A stretch of 64,000 bases of DNA from Alicyclobacillus sp. ALC3 (GCF_028751195.1 NZ_CP066784.1:3410001-3474000), one strand, 5' to 3'; counted from the first letter of the stretch, positions 52,584 to 62,124 are shown. The notes: generated by a model not told the origin, from the letters alone. Program-made: numbers and translations.

Positions 52584-53017
52584 CAGCGATCATTTTGCGC
52601 ACTGTGACTTGACTGTCGCGCTGGGCGTGACGGTTGTGATCAAAATGGACGCTATATTCGTAAAAAGGCCTGATTCTGCCGATTCTAGACGTCACAGCGC
52701 ACTATATGAGCGTTAATTCCGCCAAAACTCAGCTTCCGCCGTCCGCAGCGATCATTTTGCGCACTGTGACTTGGCAGTCGCGCTCGGCGTGACGGTCGTG
52801 ATCAAAATGGACGCTATGCAGAGTTGCAACGGTCAAATTGTACGCTAAGACGCCGAAGGTGACATAACTCGGGGGTTTCGTGATCAAAAAGTGCGCTGTA
52901 TTCGCAAAAGGGCCTGATTCTGCCCATTCTAGACGTCACAGCGCACTATATGAGCGTTAATTCCGCCAAAACTCAGCTTCTGCCGTCCTCAGCGATCATT
53001 TTGCGCACTGTTACTTG
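52584..53017. repeat. array D: compound X-Y-X-Y-X' repeats upstream of tenA
   Basis: X (~72 bp, CAGCGATCATTTTGCGCAC ... GTGATCAAAATGGACGC) at 52584-52655 and 52746-52817, truncated at 52990-53017. Y (~87 bp, containing GCCTGATTCTGCC, TCTAGACGTCACAGCGCAC and ATGAGCGTTAATTCCGCC) at 52656-52742 and 52899-52986. Within X the GATCATTTTG and GATCAAAATG words face each other. 53018-53285 is G+C-rich, low complexity (GCCCACGGCCCATC repeated), with GGGATCAC at 53055-53062. No gene seen. Confidence 0.88.
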
Positions 53018-53285
53018 CCCACGGCCCATTGCCCACGGCCCATCGCCCACGGCCGGGATCACGCAACTCCGCAACGATTGGCGACGCCTGTGTGGTTGAG
53101 CCCCCCGACCCGACCCGTCATATCGAGATCCCGGCGCACGACCCCGGCGCACGGTTCGCTCCGGCACGGTCCTGCCCCAGCGTGGGCGGCCAGACTAAGC
53201 CCGCTGCAGCGTGGTCCACTGACCCATCCTGCCAGGCCGCCTGTCCAATTTATGAATAGAGAAAACGTGCACCTCCAATGCAAAG

Positions 53286-53323
53286 CGGCGATGGGCCTTC
53301 CGAAGACGGAAGGTCCATCGCCG
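53286..53323 (-). terminator. long hairpin after the DHA2 transporter
   Basis: 17-bp stem CGGCGATGGGCCTTCCG/CGGAAGGTCCATCGCCG (one G-U pair) with an AAGA loop, 28 bases past the transporter stop. Confidence 0.75.
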
Positions 53324-53350
53324 TATACCACATTAATTTTGCATTTCTTC

Positions 53351-54814
53351 TTAATGCGTCGGTAGGACATCTATAGCTGATATCGCACCTTGCTCTAATC
53401 TTTTTGGACGAGTGACAACGAAAGAAACGACAAAACCAATCATCGCGATAGCCGCCGCCAACAAGTATGTGTCACTGAAACCGGAGATTGTGGCTGCTTT
53501 GAGACTGTCGTGAGCGGCCATGTTGGATGTGATACGGGAAGTCAAAAATCCCGTGAGTCCGGCGACGGAGAAGGATACCATAACTTGCTGACCTGCATTG
53601 GTGAGTGGTGTTACTCGGCTGACTAGTTCGCGTGGAGCAGCTTGAAGTACGTGCGTATTCAGCGGCATCATCGACATCCCCATCCCGGCGCCCATCAACG
53701 CAAGCGGGATCATGGTTTCAATAAGGGGTGTACTTGTGTTGATTTGCGACAGCCACACCAGTGCGGCCGTCACGGCGCCGAGACCTGTCGCGGCGAGTGG
53801 TCGCGCACCGATTTTGTCGAACAAGCGACCACCAATTGGCATGAAAACGGCGGCGGCGATTGCCTGCGGCAGCATGATGAGTCCGGTATGGAAGGCGCTG
53901 TATTCACGGACATTCTGAAGGTATAGCGGAACGATGATGATCGCCCCAAATAACGCAATTTGACTCACCCATAGAACGATCACGCCACGCGTGAAATTGC
54001 CGGACCGAAACGTCTTTAACTCCAGCAGCGGTTGCCGCTGACGAAGCTCAAAAATGACGAAGGCAATCAACACGATGACGCCTATGAGCAAGCTAACGAT
54101 GGTGCGCGTGGCCCCCCAGCCATCGTTGCCCCCCTCATTAACGGCATATGAAAGGGCAACAAACGCAATGGGACCGAGAAACATTCCAGCTACATCAAGC
54201 GCCGCTGCTGCCTTCCGAGCAATCTTCGGTAACCATAGGAGACCAAATACAATCCCGACAATTCCAATGGGAAGGTTGATAAGAAAGATCCAATGCCACG
54301 TCGAGTACTCCACAAACCACCCTGATAGAATCGGGCCGACAGCAGGGGCTAACAGCATCGGTATCCCAAGCATGCCCATGAGCGCTCCGACTTTATCTGG
54401 GGGTGCAAGCCGATATACAAATGCCATACCGACCGGCATGACCATACCACCGCCAAGACCCTGGATGATACGGTACGTGATGAGCAATCCAGCTGAATCA
54501 GCCGTTGAACACAACACAGAGCCCAAGGTGAAGAGTGCGATGGACAGCAGAAAGAGGGTTTTGGCTCCCAATTTGTCACTCAACCAACCAGACAACGGTA
54601 TAACGGCCGACAGCGATAGGGTATAGCCTGTTACGGTCCACTGAACGACGGACAGCGAACTGTGAAAGTCCTTGACTAAAGTCGGGATTGCCACGTTCAC
54701 GACGGTATTGTCGAGTATGACCATAATCATTCCCACAATAATAGCAAAGAGTGGTGGGAGTAGAGCCCGAAGTGAAATGTCTTCCTTTTCTGTGCTCGCG
54801 AGCTGAGCTGACAT
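53351..54814 (-). CDS. MFS drug transporter, DHA2 (EmrB-like) family
   Basis: 487 aa, about 14 spans. Motifs: VILDNTVVNVAIPTLVKDF (DHA2 span 1), GWLSDKLGAKTLFLLS (motif A), RIIQGLGGGMVMPVG (motif B) and GIPMLLAPAVGPILSG (motif C, the antiporter motif). Expected to expel drugs in exchange for protons. ATG 54814 follows AAAAGGAGCG. The frame is open to 55057 but without a ribosome binding site. Divergent from a TetR gene 525 bases away, the likely regulator. Confidence 0.92.
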   Translation of the reverse strand: MSAQLASTEKEDISLRALLPPLFAIIVGMIMVILDNTVVNVAIPTLVKDFHSSLSVVQWTVTGYTLSLSAVIPLSGWLSDKLGAKTLFLLSIALFTLGSVLCSTADSAGLLITYRIIQGLGGGMVMPVGMAFVYRLAPPDKVGALMGMLGIPMLLAPAVGPILSGWFVEYSTWHWIFLINLPIGIVGIVFGLLWLPKIARKAAAALDVAGMFLGPIAFVALSYAVNEGGNDGWGATRTIVSLLIGVIVLIAFVIFELRQRQPLLELKTFRSGNFTRGVIVLWVSQIALFGAIIIVPLYLQNVREYSAFHTGLIMLPQAIAAAVFMPIGGRLFDKIGARPLAATGLGAVTAALVWLSQINTSTPLIETMIPLALMGAGMGMSMMPLNTHVLQAAPRELVSRVTPLTNAGQQVMVSFSVAGLTGFLTSRITSNMAAHDSLKAATISGFSDTYLLAAAIAMIGFVVSFVVTRPKRLEQGAISAIDVLPTH

Positions 54815-55338
54815 GTGCGTTTCCGCTCCTTTTGTGTATTCCGAATAGTCATCAGTCAAGAACTTGTAAGAGAGTTGACCGCTACCGGATATGTCACGAT
54901 GATTTTGCCCTGCATGAGTGGCCACCCGCGCTTCCAAGGGGTGCCGTAATGCTGGGGTGGTAATCGTTGGCCAGGCAACGTCGGTACGACACCTAGAGAC
55001 GCGCGTGCAGGTGCCGATAATGTCGAACGGTAGGCTTCTTCTGTTGCCATCCGACAAAGCTGTTCATCATTCAACTGTTCTGTTGAATCAGGAACCGTCT
55101 CCGACATTGGAGATCATGGATCAGTACGAGGTCCGCTGGCTGAGCATCCCAAACGTTCTTTGGTGAGTGCGCTGAACGTTACGGTGTCAGCGGAAGAAGG
55201 GCGATTGTGGTAAACTGAGGATGCCTCCGCATAGTAACGGAGGGTGCCTCACTTTGTCAAGGCATTTCCGTTCAGGAAAATTGTAAACGTGGTCCAGCAC
55301 AAGACCTGGGTGTGTCAGGTGAGGGGGAGTTACGAGAG
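54815..55338. other. divergent intergenic region, no supported gene
   Basis: Separates the DHA2 transporter and the TetR gene. Contains the inverted repeat CCTCCG-CATAGTAA-CGGAGG at about 55225-55244, a possible operator or RNA hairpin, and TTGTCA at about 55254 as a possible -35. Short ORFs on both strands here lack ribosome binding sites. Confidence 0.4.
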
Positions 55339-55923
55339 ATGAACAATTTCGTACAGAACTGTCGACACATGCGAGCCGACGCACAGCGCAACCACGCAAG
55401 CCTGTTGACAGCGGCCCGTAGCGCGGTCGCGAAACACGGTGAAGACATTGTGCTCGAAGACATAGCCAGGTCTGCCGGGGTTGCGATTGGAACCTTGTAC
55501 CGCCATTTCCCCACTAGGCAACACCTCCTGGAGGCACTCTTTCTGGACGCCACCAATACGTTGACAAAACGGGCAGAAGAACTCGCTATAGATCCCCGGC
55601 CGTTAGATGCCCTGGTGAACTGGCTTCATTTTCAGATGGATTTCGCAGCTCAGGGGCGGAGCATGGGTGCAGCCGTTATGGCAGCCAAACATGATCAGGA
55701 GTCGGAAATCCATATCGCCTACGAAGGAATGCTGATGGCTGCGGAAGTGTTGTTCCACAGGGCTCAGAAGGCGGGAGAAGTACGAACAGATGTAGAACTG
55801 GTCGATGTGCTGCGACTTGTTTACGGAATTGTCTTGGCAACGGAGCATGCGTCCGCCTCTGATAGGGCCAACCGCATGTTCGACCTAGTCATCGCCGGAA
55901 TCAAACCTAGAGACTCAGACTGA
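55339..55923 (+). CDS. TetR-family regulator
   Basis: 194 aa. HTH: LLTAARSAVAKHGEDIVLED, IARSAGVAIGTLYRHFPTRQ, HLLEALFLDA. The C-terminal domain (NWLHFQMDFAAQGRSMGAAV, LVDVLRLVYGIVLATEHASA) resembles regulators of the SbtR/YcdC-like group, often near efflux genes. ATG 55339 follows GGGGGAG by nine bases; ATG 55312 precedes that site. Probably represses the divergent DHA2 transporter (inference). Confidence 0.9.
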   Translation: MNNFVQNCRHMRADAQRNHASLLTAARSAVAKHGEDIVLEDIARSAGVAIGTLYRHFPTRQHLLEALFLDATNTLTKRAEELAIDPRPLDALVNWLHFQMDFAAQGRSMGAAVMAAKHDQESEIHIAYEGMLMAAEVLFHRAQKAGEVRTDVELVDVLRLVYGIVLATEHASASDRANRMFDLVIAGIKPRDSD

Positions 55924-56346
55924 ATCACTAGTCCTAAGATGCCCCCACATACGTGTTATTACCTGAGTCGCACCTAGCGACTTTTCTCAATCCAACCACT
56001 TTTTCACCCCCACGTCATCGACGTTGTCCCCATCCGAGCGAAGGGAGGGATGAACAAGCATGCTCCCAGTCCTGTCTGTCGCTCTTACAATTCGGCACTC
56101 ACATTTTTTCATGGCTGCCTTGGACAAAATGGAACTACTAAAGTCGCGCTGTGGCACATTCAATTTCTAACCACCTGCGAATTTTCCATGTCAACGACAT
56201 GACATCCCTTATTTCGTAAGAACGGTATCGGTCCTGAATAATTCCTCTTGACGAATCATTGATTTACACATACAGTATAAACGTTCCGCGAATAAATAAT
56301 TATAGTGTTTAATATTGAAGGTGGGGAATCAAAACGAGGGGGATCC
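55924..56346 (+). promoter_or_regulatory. gap with the marR-mfs promoter
   Basis: TTGACG (56248-56253), a 17-bp spacer and TACAGT (56271-56276) form a plausible sigma-A promoter about 70 bases before the MarR gene. The A+T-rich stretch 56277-56325 (TATAAACG, AATAATTATAG) could hold the MarR operator. 55924-56240 shows no supported gene. Confidence 0.5.
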
Positions 56347-56829
56347 ATGAGCCACAAGAACATTGACGTGTTATCGGACCGCTTTGAGAAATCTCTGTTT
56401 GTCCTGTCGAAAAACCTTGGTCCTGAACTGATTGCTCGGATGCAACTGGACTTAACGCCGGGTCAGGTTTTTATGCTGTATTTCTTAGAACAAGAGAATC
56501 CATGCACGGTATCAAAACTTGCGGAAAAGCTGGAGGTCTCTCCAAGCTCGATTACGGTCATGCTCGACCGATTAGAATCCCATGGCTTTGTAACTCGTGT
56601 CAGAAGTACAAACGACCGCCGAGTTGTCATCACTGAATTAACCGAGAAAGGCAAAGCAAAACTAAACCACGTTCTGGGCGTGCGCAAGCAAATCACACAG
56701 TATTGCCTAGAACAGGTGGGTGTAAAGGAACTGGAATCATTTATCGGCACGCTAGAGGCGTTAGCGTCGATTGCTCAGGCGATGAATGCCGAAGAAATTC
56801 TGCGACTGTCAAATGTGGAGGGTAAATGA
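56347..56829 (+). CDS. MarR-family regulator
   Basis: 160 aa. Winged helix: LTPGQVFMLYFLEQENPCTV, SKLAEKLEVSPSSITVMLDR, LESHGFVTRVRSTNDRRVVI (the wing with the DRR signature), then ELTEKGKAKLN. Long terminal helices form the dimer. ATG 56347 follows GAGGGGG; ATG/TTG 56305 lacks a site. Its stop is one base from the start of the DHA2 transporter, so this is a regulator-pump operon, probably autorepressed and induced by the pump's substrate. Confidence 0.93.
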   Translation: MSHKNIDVLSDRFEKSLFVLSKNLGPELIARMQLDLTPGQVFMLYFLEQENPCTVSKLAEKLEVSPSSITVMLDRLESHGFVTRVRSTNDRRVVITELTEKGKAKLNHVLGVRKQITQYCLEQVGVKELESFIGTLEALASIAQAMNAEEILRLSNVEGK

Positions 56830-56830
56830 A

Positions 56831-58444
56831 GTGGCTCAAGCAGCAGCGGTACAAACAACAAACCAGATTATTGGGCAAAGAAAATGGTGGGCATTCGGTA
56901 CGGTCCTATTGACAATGTTTTTCTCGTCCATGGACCAGACTGTCGTCTCTACAGCGATGCCGACGATTATTGGAGACTTACACGGATTTAGCTTATACGC
57001 GTGGGTGTTCACAGCGTATATGATGGCTTCTTCGATCACGGTGCCAATTTACGGAAAACTGTCTGACGTCTTCGGACGGAAACCGTTTTATCTGTTCGGC
57101 TTAATCATGTTCGGAATTGGTTCTGCCGTTTCCGGTCAGGCACATTCAATGATGGAGTTAGTCTGGGCTCGTGCCTTCCAGGGCATTGGCGCCGGCGCAA
57201 TGATGAGTATGCCGCGTGCAACAGTCGGTGACATTTTCTCACCGAAGGAGCGCGCGAAGTGGATGGGCGTTATGATGGCGGTTTTTGGCATTTCAAGCAT
57301 TGTGGGTCCTGCACTCGGTGGCTGGATCACAGACTCGTTTTCATGGCGGTGGGTGTTCTACATTAACTTGCCGTTCGCCCTGCTTGCAATCGTTGGCGTG
57401 ATCTTTACGTTGCCAACGGTACGGGCAGAACACCGAGTCAAAGTCGATTGGCTCGGGTCAGTCATCCTCATTGTTGGCTTGGTCCCAATTCTCCTTGGTT
57501 TTACATGGGCAGGTACAAAGTATGCCTGGGGTTCGCCCGTTGAATTAACACTTTTCATCGGCGGTTTGGTTGTGCTCATGGCCTTTATTTTGTGGGAGCG
57601 TAAAGCCCCTGATCCGGTGTTGACGCCAAGTTTATTCAAAAACCGCATCTTCAGTACTTCACTCGTTTTAGGTGTTTTGGTTGGTATGACGATGTTCGGC
57701 AGCCTCATGTTTCTGCCCGTCTTCGTGCAAGGAGTCATCGGGCTGAATGCGCAAGAGAGCGGTTGGGTGATGACGCCAATGATGATTGGCTTCATCGTCG
57801 GCAGCATAGTGTCTGGCCAAGTGATGTCAAGAACGGGTCGTTATAAGTACCTCGCTTGGATCAGTGGCGCTGTCATTGTAGTCGGGTCTCTGTTGCTGAA
57901 TCAAATGAACGTTCATACGACGTGGGGCACGGTTATGCTTGACATGGTCGTCCTGGGTCTCGGTATCGGCTCGTTGATGCCGCTCATGAACATGGTTGTT
58001 CAAAACGCGTTTCCTTACAAAATTATGGGTACTGTCAATTCAACGCAGCAATTTGTCTCGTCGTTAGGGGGAGTCATCGCTTCACCGATCTTTGGTTCCA
58101 TTCTGGCCAAAAACTTCAGTTCCAAACTTGGTAAAACCCTGCCTCCATCTCTGAAACAATTCGAATCAAAACTGAAAGGGATTAATCCTCAATCGCTGTT
58201 GACGAAGCAAGCACAGCAGAAGATTTCAGGCGAGTTTAGCAAATACGGCGCGACCGGTCATCAAATGTACACCCAACTCATGGACGCCGTAAAAGTATCC
58301 CTCACATTTGGTGTTCAACACTTATTTCAACTGGGGTTGGTATTCGCTATATTGTGCTTCGTTGGAACGTTCTTCCTGCCGGAAATCAAACTGAAAGGCA
58401 AAGAGTACTACCAAGAGAACAAAACCGCTGAAGACCCCGCGTAA
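56831..58444 (+). CDS. MFS drug transporter, DHA2 family (14-span)
   Basis: 537 aa. SSMDQTVVSTAMPTIIGDLHG (span 1), GKLSDVFGRKPFYLFG (motif A), RAFQGIGAGAMMSMP (motif B), GISSIVGPALGGWITD (motif C). Between the last spans lies a ~75-residue hydrophilic loop (FSSKLGKTLPPSLKQFESKL to GHQMYTQLMDAV), typical of the MdrL/Mmr-like group. GTG 56831 is eight bases after GGAGGG and one base after marR. Lower G+C and more A-rich codons than most neighbours, as in the marR gene, which might mean recent acquisition. Confidence 0.92.
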   Translation: MAQAAAVQTTNQIIGQRKWWAFGTVLLTMFFSSMDQTVVSTAMPTIIGDLHGFSLYAWVFTAYMMASSITVPIYGKLSDVFGRKPFYLFGLIMFGIGSAVSGQAHSMMELVWARAFQGIGAGAMMSMPRATVGDIFSPKERAKWMGVMMAVFGISSIVGPALGGWITDSFSWRWVFYINLPFALLAIVGVIFTLPTVRAEHRVKVDWLGSVILIVGLVPILLGFTWAGTKYAWGSPVELTLFIGGLVVLMAFILWERKAPDPVLTPSLFKNRIFSTSLVLGVLVGMTMFGSLMFLPVFVQGVIGLNAQESGWVMTPMMIGFIVGSIVSGQVMSRTGRYKYLAWISGAVIVVGSLLLNQMNVHTTWGTVMLDMVVLGLGIGSLMPLMNMVVQNAFPYKIMGTVNSTQQFVSSLGGVIASPIFGSILAKNFSSKLGKTLPPSLKQFESKLKGINPQSLLTKQAQQKISGEFSKYGATGHQMYTQLMDAVKVSLTFGVQHLFQLGLVFAILCFVGTFFLPEIKLKGKEYYQENKTAEDPA

Positions 58445-58466
58445 GCACATTTGCGATCACGATACC

Positions 58467-58495
58467 GAGCGCGCCCGCCTATCATGGGCGCGCTC
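58467..58495 (+). terminator. terminator of the marR-mfs operon
   Basis: Stem GAGCGCGCCC/GGGCGCGCTC with a 9-base loop, then CGGTTCTCCGGTTCTTCG; 22 bases past the stop. Confidence 0.75.
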
Positions 58496-58515
58496 CGGTT
58501 CTCCGGTTCTTCGTT

Positions 58516-59397
58516 TCATTCCTCTAAGGCCAGTTTGGCCATTTTCATGACACTCTCAAAGCTCAATGCGCCACCAATGAAGCGGGCGGGATGGACAAAA
58601 ATGGCGTCGTCTATACCAATCACTTGACCAAGTTCATCAGCGTCAAGCCCTGCCCACGAAGCAGGCAGGTTCTTTCTGGCATCGAAGCTAGCGGGGTCTT
58701 TTTTCACTGTCTGAATCCTATAGCCGTGATGCTTATCCGGAAAGACCACAAACAACACTTCTTCCTTATTGTCCAGAGCGAGAAGCGCTTCAAGCCAAGG
58801 ACCACCCTTATCAAGGACAAGCACCCTGGGGTCTTGGCGATTCTCAAATGCTTCTTGGACCAGGTCACGAACGCGGTACTGTTCAAGGCGCCTGTTCAGG
58901 TAATTGAGAAAGACAACCTTAACGATGTCCGCCGCCCGATAAAACGCAGCATCTTCGTTTTCACCACTGTCAAAGGGAGGATTGAACCCATTCACGATAA
59001 GCGGTAGGGAAATCAAGGGAAGCGACGTGTCCACATTGACCCCGTTATCAACCGCGTCGATTCCCTGGAAGAAGAGTACATCCATATCCAAATGCACTTT
59101 CAGACGCTCGTCGTCCGTCAGCGATGGAGCCACTGTGTGTAGCAACTTTAACCCATAGGCTCGCCATACCAGTCCAGCTGCTGCATAGGGTATGCCATTC
59201 TCTCGATAGGGCTTATCCGTGAAGTGATGGTCGAGCGACCCTCCGCCAACATCAAAGACGATGTCTTGTTCCCCAAGCAGCTCCTTATCCCGCGTTCTGG
59301 TGAGGGTGTGGTCGTCAAACAAGAGTGCCAAAATCACAAATGCAACGACGTCATCGCAGTGAAAACTACCATTGTGTGTGCCGAGCTTAATCGTCAA
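58516..59397 (-). CDS. MYG1/UPF0160-family metal-dependent protein
   Basis: 293 aa, matching the MYG1 family (DHH-like phosphoesterase fold; eukaryotic MYG1 is an exonuclease). Features: LGTHNGSFHCDDVVAFVIL at the N-terminus (metal-binding HNGSFHCDD), FDVGGGSLDHHFTDK (the DHH motif), GLVWRAYG, GIDAVDNGV and the C-terminal FVHPARFIGGALSFES. The bacterial function is undetermined. The TTG start at 59397 is preceded by GGGGAATG, a moderate site. The next gene upstream on this strand, paiB, ends 72 bases away. Confidence 0.88.
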   Translation of the reverse strand: MTIKLGTHNGSFHCDDVVAFVILALLFDDHTLTRTRDKELLGEQDIVFDVGGGSLDHHFTDKPYRENGIPYAAAGLVWRAYGLKLLHTVAPSLTDDERLKVHLDMDVLFFQGIDAVDNGVNVDTSLPLISLPLIVNGFNPPFDSGENEDAAFYRAADIVKVVFLNYLNRRLEQYRVRDLVQEAFENRQDPRVLVLDKGGPWLEALLALDNKEEVLFVVFPDKHHGYRIQTVKKDPASFDARKNLPASWAGLDADELGQVIGIDDAIFVHPARFIGGALSFESVMKMAKLALEE

Positions 59398-59469
59398 GCT
59401 TCATTCCCCATTCGTAAGCAACCGCACGGTAGAGAAACCCAAGAACGCAGGGTGTCGTGATGAACCCAA

Positions 59470-60093
59470 TCATTCAAACAGTCCCTTGCGTTGCTCGCGC
59501 ATCCACTGCGCGACTTGAACATTCGTTTGTTCATCAGAATTCTCTAGTTCTGTAACGATTCGTTTGTAATCCAAGTCCGAACGATTTTGGCTCATTTTTG
59601 CTGCCGCTTCAATCGAGGTGATCTCGATGCTAAAACCGACGATACCTTTCATTTCGCTCTCAAGCAACTCGGCATCGAATGTCTGCCAGAGCCGCCCGTT
59701 TTCTCGGTGAGACTCGTAGCGGTTGAGCAGTATGTTCAATTCCGATTTCAACTCCTCCTGGCTCATGATGCTCGCGGTGCCGTAGGCATGGACGGATAAG
59801 TAGTCCCATGTAGGCACCTCTTCAACCGTATACCAACTGGCCGAAATGTAAGCGTGCGGCCCTTGAAAAATCAGCAACACGTTATCGTTGTTGTCCAAAG
59901 TCTTCTTTTGCATGTTTCCGTATGCAATGTGCCCTGTCACATAAAGCTTCCCGTCACCCTCACGAATCTGTACGGGCAGGTGAGTGGCAATGGGACGATG
60001 TTCGGCGACCGTGACTAGTAGGGCGAATGGCTGAGACTTCATAAATTGAATGGCCTCGCCGTGGTCCATCCGATACGTTCTCGGAACAAACAC
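59470..60093 (-). CDS. paiB: PaiB-family FMN-binding regulator
   Basis: 207 aa. FMN-binding split-barrel protein of the PaiB family, linked in Bacillus to repression of sporulation and degradative-enzyme genes. Seen: FVPRTYRMDHGEAIQFMKSQ, ALLVTVAEHRPIATHLPV, GHIAYGNMQKK, VLLIFQGPHAYISASWY, VPTWDYLSVHAYG and the late IVGFSIEITSIEAAAKMSQN. GTG 60093 aligns with the usual MxxP start; GTG 60102 is possible. No paiA acetyltransferase is adjacent. Confidence 0.9.
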   Translation of the reverse strand: MFVPRTYRMDHGEAIQFMKSQPFALLVTVAEHRPIATHLPVQIREGDGKLYVTGHIAYGNMQKKTLDNNDNVLLIFQGPHAYISASWYTVEEVPTWDYLSVHAYGTASIMSQEELKSELNILLNRYESHRENGRLWQTFDAELLESEMKGIVGFSIEITSIEAAAKMSQNRSDLDYKRIVTELENSDEQTNVQVAQWMREQRKGLFE

Positions 60094-60384
60094 AGATAAC
60101 ACCCCGCTTATGATTTTTCCTCACCTGGTCTTTTTTGACTGTGCAGATTGTCAAGCAAGACCCTTAGTCCACCTGAAATGCGGATAGCACACAGCAGCGT
60201 CCGTCAGTCGACGAACTTCCTTGAGTGCTTGATGCGACTATTCGCTCTCACATCTCACGGGCCAAGTTCCCTCTGCAACCTACACGCCGTACCCACGTCC
60301 ATCTTCCTCCAGCAGTTCACCTGTGTAAACTAGCCAGCGCCGAGAGGTAGTCACACCACAACGGTAAAACGTGATCATCCGAAG

Positions 60385-60558
60385 CTACACAGAGTCACGA
60401 GCCTCGTGTCCGTCATATTGCTCTTCGAGGATTTCTTCCGCCCGCTTCACCTGCGATAATCCAGAACGAATCGCTGTCTCCCTACGGTCCCACAATTGCA
60501 ATTGAAGAAAAATATAGAACAGGAAAGGAATGTTGAAAATGTGTAACCAAATCCGAAG
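60385..60558 (-). pseudogene. possible small membrane ORF or gene remnant
   Basis: A frame of 57 codons opens after a stop at 60559-60561. It reads IFNIPFLFYIFLQLQLW, a membrane-like stretch, then RRETAIRSGLSQVKRAEEIL and a charged tail. The composition is protein-like, but no ATG, GTG or TTG precedes the hydrophobic part, so it may be a decayed gene or use an unusual start. The rest of 60094-60627 holds nothing else I can support. Confidence 0.25.
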
Positions 60559-60627
60559 TTACAGCGTCTCTCCTATATGTGTACAGGGTGAAGGGCACGA
60601 CCGACTGCATTAGGGAGGAACAAACCG

Positions 60628-61530
60628 ATGATGAAGAAAATTGTCCTTGGCGCCATAGCAGGTTTAGCAAGCGTCGGATTGGTAGCGGGGTGCGGTACAG
60701 GGCATACCCCGAACTCTCCAAAATCCGTAGTTGGCGCCACTGCATCCAATGGAGCAAACTCTACCAATACAGCAACTCCAAATGAGATCAACACAAGTAA
60801 CTCAACCTTAACCAACGCAACATCGCCGAACACTGTTGTAAACAGTGCTCAGAGCCAAGTCTACGTGTTTAGTCAGCCAATGCTCAAAGCGATGTATGCA
60901 GTGGAAATAGCGAAATCGGCTGGGCCGATCGAACCATCACAGGCAATTGCGCAAGATACGCGATTGTGGTCTTCTAAGGTATCGCCAGCCATGCTTGCTT
61001 ATGTGCCCGCGCAAGAACGTTCTCTGGATGAACAATTGATTAACAGCATCCATAGAAAGCTCACCATGCTCCAAGCCATTCCGGGGTATACGTTAAAAAA
61101 TTATCAGACTCCGGCAGGCGGTGGGTCTTATTGGTGGCCGACTGATAACCAGTGGCCTCAATGGGTGGACCCAGTTGTTCATAACGGAAGTAAGGCGCCC
61201 AACACATCTCAGCAGGGGTATATCACCTTAGAGTCCGTACAAGTAGCAAATAACGGTCTAATTCTCGCACTGACTCATGGGAACATGCAAACGGCATATC
61301 AGAATCCTACGCTCTCAAACGGTCTTTTCACGGTCGCTTTGCCAAACGTGGACTTGGCAAGTAGTCTGCGCTTGGATAAAACCTATACACAGAGCGGCAT
61401 GTACTATGTTTTTACCGACAAGGATTCCGTTCTTCAACTGAATGTCGCCCTTACACATCCGGCAAACTCGTTCACACCCGAGATCGGCGGCGGAGATACA
61501 ATTAGCTTTACCTTCCAAAACAAAAACTAA
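60628..61530 (+). CDS. hypothetical lipoprotein
   Basis: 300 aa, unrecognised. Signal MMKKIVLGAIAGLASVG with lipobox at Cys22 (LVAGC), then a ~55-residue Asn/Ser/Thr linker. The mature domain (~75-300) has FSQPMLKAMYAVEIAKSAG, a Trp-rich SYWWPTDNQWPQWVDP, and beta-rich SNGLFTVALPNVDLASSLRL with SGMYYVFTDKDSVLQL. No enzymatic motif; probably extracellular on the membrane. ATG 60628 follows AGGGAGG by about eight bases. Followed by a hairpin. Confidence 0.75.
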   Translation: MMKKIVLGAIAGLASVGLVAGCGTGHTPNSPKSVVGATASNGANSTNTATPNEINTSNSTLTNATSPNTVVNSAQSQVYVFSQPMLKAMYAVEIAKSAGPIEPSQAIAQDTRLWSSKVSPAMLAYVPAQERSLDEQLINSIHRKLTMLQAIPGYTLKNYQTPAGGGSYWWPTDNQWPQWVDPVVHNGSKAPNTSQQGYITLESVQVANNGLILALTHGNMQTAYQNPTLSNGLFTVALPNVDLASSLRLDKTYTQSGMYYVFTDKDSVLQLNVALTHPANSFTPEIGGGDTISFTFQNKN

Positions 61531-61797
61531 ATCAGAGCCACAAAGGGGCTGTTGAACAGCCCCTTTGTGGTGAAAACGATATCTGAACACCAACTGCTCC
61601 TCCCACATGTATGTGATGGAGCCATTGGTGTCGGAGGACACGGAAACTCCGCCGGATATACTCCATTCATCGCGTAGTAGGCATACGCCGTGGCGATGTA
61701 GTGGTCAAGGAAACTGCACAAGTGTGCCAAATGCAGTCACCGATGGCTCATCTAGTCTTAGCGAAATCAAATTTAAAACCGAAGTTCAGTCCCAGGT
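61531..61797 (+). terminator. hairpin after the lipoprotein gene
   Basis: CACAAAGGGGCTGTT (61539-61553) pairs with AACAGCCCCTTTGTG (61555-61569); the right arm supplies a short T run. The rest up to 61797 shows no supported gene. Confidence 0.7.
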
Positions 61798-61950
61798 ATG
61801 GTGGAATTGTATTCGTATGTGGCTGCAGTGATTGTAGGAGTGCTTATCGTCGGAGTAGCAGGGGGTACTCTGCGGGCACGAGCCTCTTGTGACCCAAAGA
61901 AAAACGACCTGAACGGCGACTTGGAGGTGTCTCCACCCGGGTGTTGCTAG
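61798..61950 (+). CDS. possible 50-residue single-span membrane protein
   Basis: ATG 61798 opens a frame with one hydrophobic segment (YVAAVIVGVLIVGVAGGT), then RARASC, a charged DPKKNDLNGD stretch and a C-terminal PPGCC. The composition is that of a small bitopic membrane protein. The ribosome binding site is poor: AGGT abuts the ATG, and GTG 61801 is possible. 61951-62124 shows nothing else. Confidence 0.3.
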   Translation: MVELYSYVAAVIVGVLIVGVAGGTLRARASCDPKKNDLNGDLEVSPPGCC

Positions 61951-62124
61951 GACGGATATTGCAAGCATAGTCTCAACGTACATCAATCGAGCCAATTCAA
62001 ACGCACGCACCATTGGCGTAAGGTTGTAGGCTTGCGTTCCTTGATGTCGACGGACAAATCCGACTTTGGTCTATCGTGTGCAACATGGCATCAAACTCGG
62101 TCCGGGGCGCCCTGAGAAAGCACT

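Noticed and set aside
52533..53350. TPP riboswitch upstream of tenA-thiM
   Set aside because: I looked on the minus strand for the conserved CTGAGA-type core and did not see it; the region is filled by array D.
54856..55107. 83-codon minus-strand ORF starting MSETVPDSTEQ
   Set aside because: The beginning looks protein-like, but there is no ribosome binding site, no family match and the rest is low quality; left as intergenic.
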